Below are positions 58,601 to 64,000 of a stretch of DNA of 64,000 bases, in pieces. The stretch lies in assembly GCA_025175895.1 (NCBI GenBank), contig JAKLTH010000216.1, forward strand, positions 120,001 through 184,000, written 5' to 3'. The stretch comes from Wurfbainia villosa. Lineage: Eukaryota > Streptophyta > Magnoliopsida > Zingiberales > Zingiberaceae. The notes under the pieces are model-generated. The model made no database searches. It saw only the letters and a list, made by a program, of their open reading frames with translations, and was not told where the DNA came from. Position 1 is the first letter of the stretch, and each line of letters starts with the position of its first letter. The position numbers and the translations under genes are program-made.

Positions 58601-59463
58601 CATATTTCATAGGCATATTTTCATTTCCTAACATATTAAACTCATACACATAACATAACTTCATAAGGGGTTTCATGAAACCCTAACCCTAGAACCAATG
58701 TTGGCCGAAACATGTAAGGTATCAAACCTTGTATATATATTTTTTTGTCACTTAAAACTTCTACATGAAGCATATAACATCTCCTACTTCCCTTAGAAGC
58801 CTTTTCATGCAACCCTAGCCCTAAATATCTTGGTTGGTCGAAACATGTAAGGGCTCAAGCTTGGGTTTTTATTACCTAAACATTCCTACTTGAAGCCTAC
58901 ACTCTATGAACATAACCTTAGAATCAAGTTCATGCAATCCTAACCCCAAAAGCTTGGGTTGGCCGAAACATATAGGGCTAAAATCCTTGGACTTTGGACA
59001 CCTAAAGATTCCTACTTGAAGCATACCATTTATGAACACAACCTTAGAATCAAGTTCATGCAACCCTAACCCCAAAAGCTTGGGTTGGCCGAAACATGTA
59101 AGGGCTAAAACCCTTGGACTTTTGACACCTAAAGATTCCTTCTTGAAGTATACAACCCATAAAAATTTTCCCTAGTAGCATTTTCATGAATCCTAGCCCA
59201 TAAACTTAGTTAGCCGAAACATAGAGGGCTACAAATTCATATTTCTTTCATGTAACATATCCTACAAAACTAATATACTGCAGGTGAGGGAATCTTACTT
59301 CCTTCGCTTTGCTTGGGAGATGACCTAATGGAAGCCACCTAGTTTTCTCCTTGCTTGAATGGGGGTTTCGGCCAAAGGATGAAGATGGAGAGGGGGAGAG
59401 AGGGTTTTCGGTGAGGAAGAAGAAGGGAAGAAGAAGTGGCCAAGTGGAAATTTCCTTCTTCTT

Positions 59464-59469
59464 TATAAA
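59464..59469 (+). promoter_or_regulatory. TATA box candidate of the solo LTR
   Basis: TATAAA in TTCTTTATAAAGGGAGG about 290 bp from the LTR end, preceded by a purine-rich stretch. Fits the usual LTR promoter place if the LTR is read on plus. Confidence 0.4.
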
Positions 59470-59910
59470 GGGAGGAAGAGAAGTTTCTCTTCTCTTTTCC
59501 ATGCCCCTTCATTTACCCTCATCACACTTATCTACAATTTCCCCTCTTCTTCTAATGATATAATCCTATTGGGCTTCTGGTTAGTGGGTGCATCTATAGG
59601 GCTTGGCTATCTCTAGAGGTTTGAGGTTCAATTCCTAGGCCTTGCATCTCTTTTTGGCTATTTTCTTTTATTTTTAGAAAAAAAGCTCACATCAAGCCCA
59701 TTATTGTAAAGCCAAAAACTCTCGTAAAATTGCTAGAAATTTTACGGGCGTTACAATATAGACAATAGAAATAAAATGTACACTCATTATAAGAAGTTAT
59801 TGCACCTTCCTCCTGCTGAGCGGCGATAACATATGTCAATCGAGTTTTGTGCGATGCAAGATGACTAAGATTATATGTGTGCTCTATTTAAATCAGAGAC
59901 ATTTCAAGTA

Positions 59911-60250
59911 ACTCATTCTATAACAAATGTATCTTTTATATAAAATTTTAATTATTTATTCTATAACTAATGCTTTATTTTTTATTTATACAAAATTTTG
60001 TGTTATAGAAATGATCTGCAACAAATGCAAAAAAATGAGGGAAACTCTTATATAATCATTGTGGATGATGTCGCTATTACCTCTTCTCCATGAACCGGAT
60101 AAGAGGGCTCGCATGTAAGTCATTACCCGAACCAAATGATTGATTTGGTGGAGAAAGAGGGGAGGAATGGTTCGGACGCAAGTGCCTGAGACAGGTGGCA
60201 CGGGAGAGCTAGTGGAGGTAATCGACATGGCAAAGCGGAGGCGGAGGGCG
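59911..60250. other. Unassigned segment between CACTA remnant and G2
   Basis: AT-rich to about 60000, then more GC-rich. It may include the rest of the CACTA gene and the start of the G2 LTR; I could not place the boundary. Confidence 0.4.
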
Positions 60251-61089
60251 CTTCGCTAGGAAATAAGCAAGAATCGGTTCGGCTAGATAGGCCTAGACGC
60301 AGATGGGACGGATAAGAATTGACTCGGCCTAGTCAGTCCGGAGGTAGTTCGGTGTGGAAAGAAGGGGAGTTGGTTCGGGCTAGTGAAAAGCCCAAGGGCT
60401 ATGCCATATGTGAGCTATAGACCTAAGTTAGTTTCACCAAAAGCAAATGGTTGAGAGGGACAAGCTAACCTAGTTCCCGAAATGTAGATGAAGAGGTGTT
60501 ATGTAACAGAAGGGGGGGTCCCCACACAATATTCCGAGGAGCCTTCGTTCCTCATATCTATAACAGAATTATTCTCCAGGTGGACGTGGTGGTCACGTGT
60601 ACGATGGGGATAGCTCGCGAGGTAACGCTGGATCAAAGGAGGAGGATAAAAGGGAGGAGGAGGACAGAAGGAAGGGACCCTGCATTATTCCAACAAGCAA
60701 GAAACGAAGACACATCAGGAGAAGGAGAGCTACCACTACGCCGGAGAAGGAGAGTAGTGATCTTTGCTTTTCGTGTACTCTTTCGTGTATCGTGATTTGA
60801 CTGTAAGAGGTTTTCTCCTTCACCTCCGGAAGTTCCTTTCCGTGAAGGAGGACGTTCATATTGAAAGTGCTTTGGCACTGCATTCGGTGAGAGAGCTCAC
60901 CTCCGTGGAGTATGAATCCTTATTTCGAACCACGTTACATCCTGTGTCTTGGTTTTGTTGTCTGTGTTGGTTTGCGTTTCTCTGTTTTACTCTTTCATCT
61001 TTACTGTTACGGCCGGAGAGAACCCCCCAAAGCTCCCGTCGTACTTCATCGCATCGAAAGGAAGCGAACGAATCTTCCTCTCCGCATCA
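60250..61089 (+). repeat. G2 5' LTR, left edge unresolved
   Basis: Noncoding GC-rich sequence directly before the G2 primer-binding site, ending CGCATCA. The last 330 bases include CTCCTTCACCTCCGG...GAAGGAGGA, CCGTGGAGTATGAATCC and TTCGAACCACGTTACATCC, close to the U5 of copia elements A and B. The start could lie anywhere between about 60000 and 60500. Confidence 0.6.
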
Positions 61090-61091
61090 GT

Positions 61092-61109
61092 TGGCGCCAT
61101 CTGTGGGAA
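61092..61109 (+). other. G2 primer-binding site (not tRNA-Met)
   Basis: TGGCGCCATCTGTGGGAA two bases after the LTR. This TGGCGCC-type site is typical of Tat/Athila gypsy elements and differs from the Met-type site of every other element here. The exact tRNA is not assigned. Confidence 0.7.
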
Positions 61110-61130
61110 ACATTTGAGCGAGACGTTGAG

Positions 61131-62345
61131 ATGCAGCCAGAAGAGATACAACACCCAGTTGCCTCCGCTGCGGAGGAAACCCCAGTTACAATCTTTCCTT
61201 CCCAACTGAGAGCCATGGTGGACAATGCCGTGGTTGAGGCCATCGCCAGAGAAAGGAGAAGAACCGGATATCTCCATCCTCATTCTGGCGAGCCTTCTTC
61301 TCGGGGGCCACCGCCCGATATTCCCCCTCCTCCTCGTACCGCCACTAATATTGAAGTATTGCCGGGAGAAGGGTTGGGAGGGCGAATACACCAACACACC
61401 CTGCCTTTAACCTAGAACCGACGGGAAGAACAGGGTGAAAGCCGGTCGACCAGGGCCCCAGAAGTTTATGAGCCTAGCCCTTTTACCATGGACATCCTCT
61501 CTGAAATCCCCCCATCATACTTTCAAAATCCCCAAGTAGACAAGTATGATGGTTCAACGGATCCTGAAGAGCATCTATCGCAATTTGCTGGAACGACCTC
61601 GCTCCACTGCTATAGCGACGCCCTCAAGTGCCGAGTCTTCCGAACTACCCTAACCGGTTCGGCACAAAAGTGGTTCAACACCCTATCCCCGGGGTCTATC
61701 ACTTGCTTTTTTGATTTTCAGGGGATCTTTCGCCAAGAGTTCGCCAGCTGCAAGACGTATAAGCATGACGCTTCTATCCTGCTACATATTACGCAGGGAC
61801 CATCGGAATCACTTCGAGGGTATCTTCATCGGTTCACCTCCACCGCCAGAAGTATCCCTTCCGCAAGGTCGGATGCTTTCAGAGTCGCCATCCCACACGG
61901 GCTGAGGGAAGGTCCTTTCCTCAACTCTCTCTTGAGAAAGCCCGTTAACAGCTACGAGGAGTTGTTAGGCCGTGCGGAAAAGTACATCAACGAGGAAGAG
62001 GGACTGAAAGTGCGGAGGGCCGAAAGAGCCGCCTCAACAGTCCCTGCTAAAAGAACTCGCCCAGCCACCCCTCAAGCGCCTCCCCGGAGGGGGTATGCGC
62101 GACATATTTTGTTGGAGGCTCCCAGGCCTCGGCTGTTACTACAAGGCCCTCGCCCCACGCCGCCGTTTCTCCCCCGCGGACTTGGAAGGAGCGGGAGATG
62201 GAATTTTATGATCAACAGAGTCTATTGCAGCGACCCTCAGGGTACAGGGGAGTACCCTGTAACCCCCTCCCCCCCCCCCGCCCCATTTTTCTTCCAATAC
62301 CACATGGAGTATGGCCACGCCAGCGGCCGATATTTCAAGCTATAG
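61131..62345 (+). pseudogene. Gypsy gag of G2 (Tat-type), one internal stop
   Basis: ATG 61131 (MQPEEIQHPVASAAEETPVT) opens a frame interrupted by one TAG near 61411 and continuing to TAG at 62343. A second, shorter start is ATG 61488. The gag domain reads IPPSYFQNPQVDKYDGSTDP, EEHLSQFAGTTSLH, ALKCRVFRTTLTGSAQKWF, IFRQEFASCKTYKH, SLRGYLHRFTSTA, VNSYEELLGRAEKYINEEE, the standard Retrotrans_gag layout of Tat elements. The C-terminal part after about 62080 is Pro/Arg-rich and shifts frame; no zinc knuckle is clear. Well preserved otherwise. Confidence 0.85.
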
Positions 62346-62698
62346 GAGGAGTTGGAGTGCCTCCGAGCCGCCTACCCACAATTGCGGCTTCAGACGGGAG
62401 GGTCAGCACGGCGAGGGCAACGACCCAACGTGGCTCGCCCATGGCCATATAACTAATCACCGCAAGTCACTTTCCCTCCTGACCCCCAAACGCCGGCCCA
62501 AGAAGTTGTTTCTCAAGGAGGCCTATCAGGTGAGGGCCCCTCATCTAATCCAAATAACGCCCCCACACGGGGGGTTATTCATGTCATTATAGGAGGACCC
62601 ACTGACGGGGACTCCAATCGGGCGCGGAAGTCATACGCCCGCCTCATGGAAAGTCTGGCCATCATCACTGACCAGACTATCCAAACCGCGTCGCCGGT
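62346..62698 (+). pseudogene. G2 gag-protease linker, frame-shifted
   Basis: Degenerate coding sequence with motifs visible in pieces: GGVIHVIIGGPTDGDSNRAR, KSYARLMESL, which precede protease in Tat elements, and a stop near 62720. Confidence 0.65.
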
Positions 62699-64000
62699 TT
62701 CGTTCGGGTCAGAAGATCTCTGAGGCGTGCTGCCCCACACGGACACCTTAGTGATCCGTATATCCCTGGCCAACTACGAAGTGGCCAGGGTACTGGTTGA
62801 CTCAGGAAGCTCTGTCAACATCCTCTTCCAGGAGGCCTTTGGACAGATGCAACTGGGAAACACCCAGCTGGAAGATGTGACCACACCCCTCTTCGGGTTT
62901 GTGGGACATGTGGTCCATCCCATAGGGCAGATTTCATTGCCCCTGACTCTGGGCACAAAGCCCAGCTAAAAAACTAGTATGGTTCCTTTCCTCATTGTGG
63001 ATGCTCCATCCACATATAATGTCATTCTTGGTCATCCTTTCCTATCCATTTTTCAAGCGGTGGCTTCCCCATACCACCAGAAGGTAAAATTCCCAGTCGG
63101 ACAATTAGTGGGAGAAGTCCGAGGTAAACAGAAAGCTGCTAGAAGCTGTTATGTGCAGATGGTCCGGGACGATCAGAAGAAGGCCCGAACCGATGATCCC
63201 AAAGGAAAGGCCATTGTCATTCCGAATGTCTACGTCCTGGAAGAGTCTCCTCCCAAGGCAGACAAGATAGAGGAAGGGGAGCTGGTGGAAATAGCTCCGG
63301 GAAAGACCACCCGGGTGGCGCAGCAGTTGGAGGCCAAGGAGGAGTTGGTGTCCTGCCTGAAGAAGAACGAAGACATTTTCGTGGGAGATGTGCATGACCT
63401 CACGGGGATCGACCCTCGTGTTGCTGAACACTGTCTCAACATAACCAGAGGAGTCCGACCCGTCCAACAGAAGCGACGACACTTTGGACCTGAGAAGGAC
63501 AAAGTTATAGCTGATGAAGTAGATAAATTGTTAAAAGCTGGTCATGTGAAGGAGATCCAATTTCCCGAGTGGGTCTTCAATGTAGTCTTGGTCCCCAAGC
63601 CTTCTGGGCAATGGAGGATGTGTATCGACTTTCGCGATTTGAATAAAGCGTTCCCTAAAGACTGCTACCCCTTGCCTCGTATTGATCAATTGGTGGATTC
63701 CACTGTAGGATATGAAGTGGTGTCCTTAATGGATGCATACCAGGGATACCATCAAATACCCTTGGCTAAGGAAGATCAGAAGAGGGTTAGCTTTGTGACA
63801 GCAGGGGGGTTGTACGCTTATGTGGTAATGCCCTTCGGTCTAAAAAATACGGGGGCCACCTACCAACGGCTTATGGATAAGATCTTCGAGGAGTAAAAAG
63901 GAAAAAAATGTAGAAGTCTATGTGGACGATATCCTAGTCAAATCAAAAACCACTCGGGATTTGGTTAAGGATCTAAATGAAACCTTCACTACACTGAGAC
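62699..64000 (+). pseudogene. G2 protease and RT, runs off window
   Basis: Protease: ISLANYEVARVLVDSGSSVN with the active DSG near 62800, then a TAA at 62967 and continuation STYNVILGHPFLSIFQAV. RT: DPRVAEHCLNI, PVQQKRRHFGPEK, VFNVVLVPKPSGQWRMCIDF, RDLNKAFPKDCYPLPRIDQL, SLMDAYQGYHQI, YVVMPFGLKNTGATYQRLMD, then at 63894 a stop/one-base shift in an A-rich run and VEVYVDDILVKSK with an intact YVDD. Only two point lesions over 1.3 kb, so this is the best-kept pol in the window after Copia-1. RNase H and integrase lie beyond 64000. Sequence style is Tat (Retand/Ogre-like). Confidence 0.88.

Larger units (their letters stand above)
56548..59755. mobile_element. Solo LTR, 3.2 kb, gypsy-type
   Basis: Starts TGTAACGCCCG and ends CGGGCGTTACA (an 11-bp perfect inverted end), with perfect 5-bp target duplication ATATA (56543-56547, 59756-59760). 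No PBS, polypurine tract or coding region inside, so it is one LTR left after recombination between two. Orientation is uncertain; a TATAAA at 59464-59469 favours plus. It is filled with nested tandem repeats and about four copies of a TTGG(T/C)CGAAACAT(G/A)TA motif (58690-59220). Confidence 0.88.
56002..59910 (+). pseudogene. CACTA TnpA-like gene remnant, split by a solo LTR
   Basis: Begins at ATG 56002 (MPPKRTEHLPVLQILDDD), then pieces SDGHPIGQ (about 56240), FMTELDLSIKKFVPLQVKS and KHIPTDNKRMIYNRLS (56275-56390), in the style of plant transposase-24/TnpA proteins. The frame near 56540 continues at 59756 when the solo LTR and one ATATA are removed (NRNKMYTHYKKLLHLPPAE, DYMCALFKSETFQ to about 59908). 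Introns probably lie between the pieces. Family placement is by pattern only. Confidence 0.5.

Noticed and set aside
60496..61415. Several overlapping frames across 60496-61117
   Set aside because: They lie in the G2 LTR or run through the PBS; the gag frame starting at 61131 is the supported one.
62699..64000. Endogenous pararetrovirus (caulimovirid) RT
   Set aside because: Protease, gag and RT wording, the LTR and the PBS fit a Tat-type gypsy retrotransposon; no movement protein or coat features.

Overview
This is a stretch of plant nuclear DNA in which most of the sequence is transposable elements stacked inside one another. Several LTR retrotransposons carry a primer-binding site matching plant initiator tRNA-Met (TGGTATCAGAGC), two ancestral plant genes have introns, and the element mix (long-LTR Ty3/gypsy, SIRE-like Ty1/copia, hAT and CACTA remnants) is typical of a large angiosperm genome. 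A monocot would fit, but I cannot name the species from sequence alone. I see no bacterial genes, CRISPR, rRNA or tRNA genes, or organellar genes.

Host genes. (1) 22283-25650, minus strand: an apparently intact 15-exon gene for a REDUCED WALL ACETYLATION (RWA, Cas1p-domain) protein, predicted 539 aa, with one probable GC-AG intron. (2) 27863-38911, minus strand: a GH28 polygalacturonase-like gene that is now a pseudogene. Its exons are pushed apart by a copia element (28107-31452), an LTR fragment (about 31910-33110) and a second copia element (33390-38110); it also has a frameshift and a stop codon.

Layout. 1-5801: minus-strand copia (Copia-1), one 1,334-codon gag-pol frame with six in-frame stops and no frameshift. 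5802-19539: plus-strand gypsy G1 with a 3.5-kb 3' LTR, a truncated 5' LTR and an RT fused in frame to integrase; it is split by non-autonomous gag-only element A (7627-14162, target duplication ACTAC). 19540-20864: a CGGTTAA-rich leader, a minus-strand PBS and an LTR of a copia-like element, possibly the displaced 5' end of Copia-1. 20865-22282: no gene. 22283-25650: RWA. 27863-38911: the broken polygalacturonase. 39228-54978: Copia-2, same family as Copia-1, with duplication CAAAA. It holds a SIRE-like copia fragment (Copia-C), which holds two hAT elements, the second of which holds gag-only element B (43508-50393, duplication GGTGG). 54984-59910: CACTA remnants split by a 3.2-kb solo LTR (56548-59755, duplication ATATA). 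About 60250-64000: the 5' half of a plus-strand Tat-type gypsy (G2) that runs off the window.

How it works together. A and B keep LTRs, PBS, polypurine tract and a two-zinc-knuckle gag but no protease, integrase or RT, so they must borrow enzymes; SIRE-like elements such as Copia-C are the natural suppliers. Target duplications and reading frames that rejoin when an insert is removed give a relative order of events. The least explained content is the gag-only family, its hairpin-unit LTR arrays, and the fast-changing repeats in the noncoding parts of the Copia-1/2 family.
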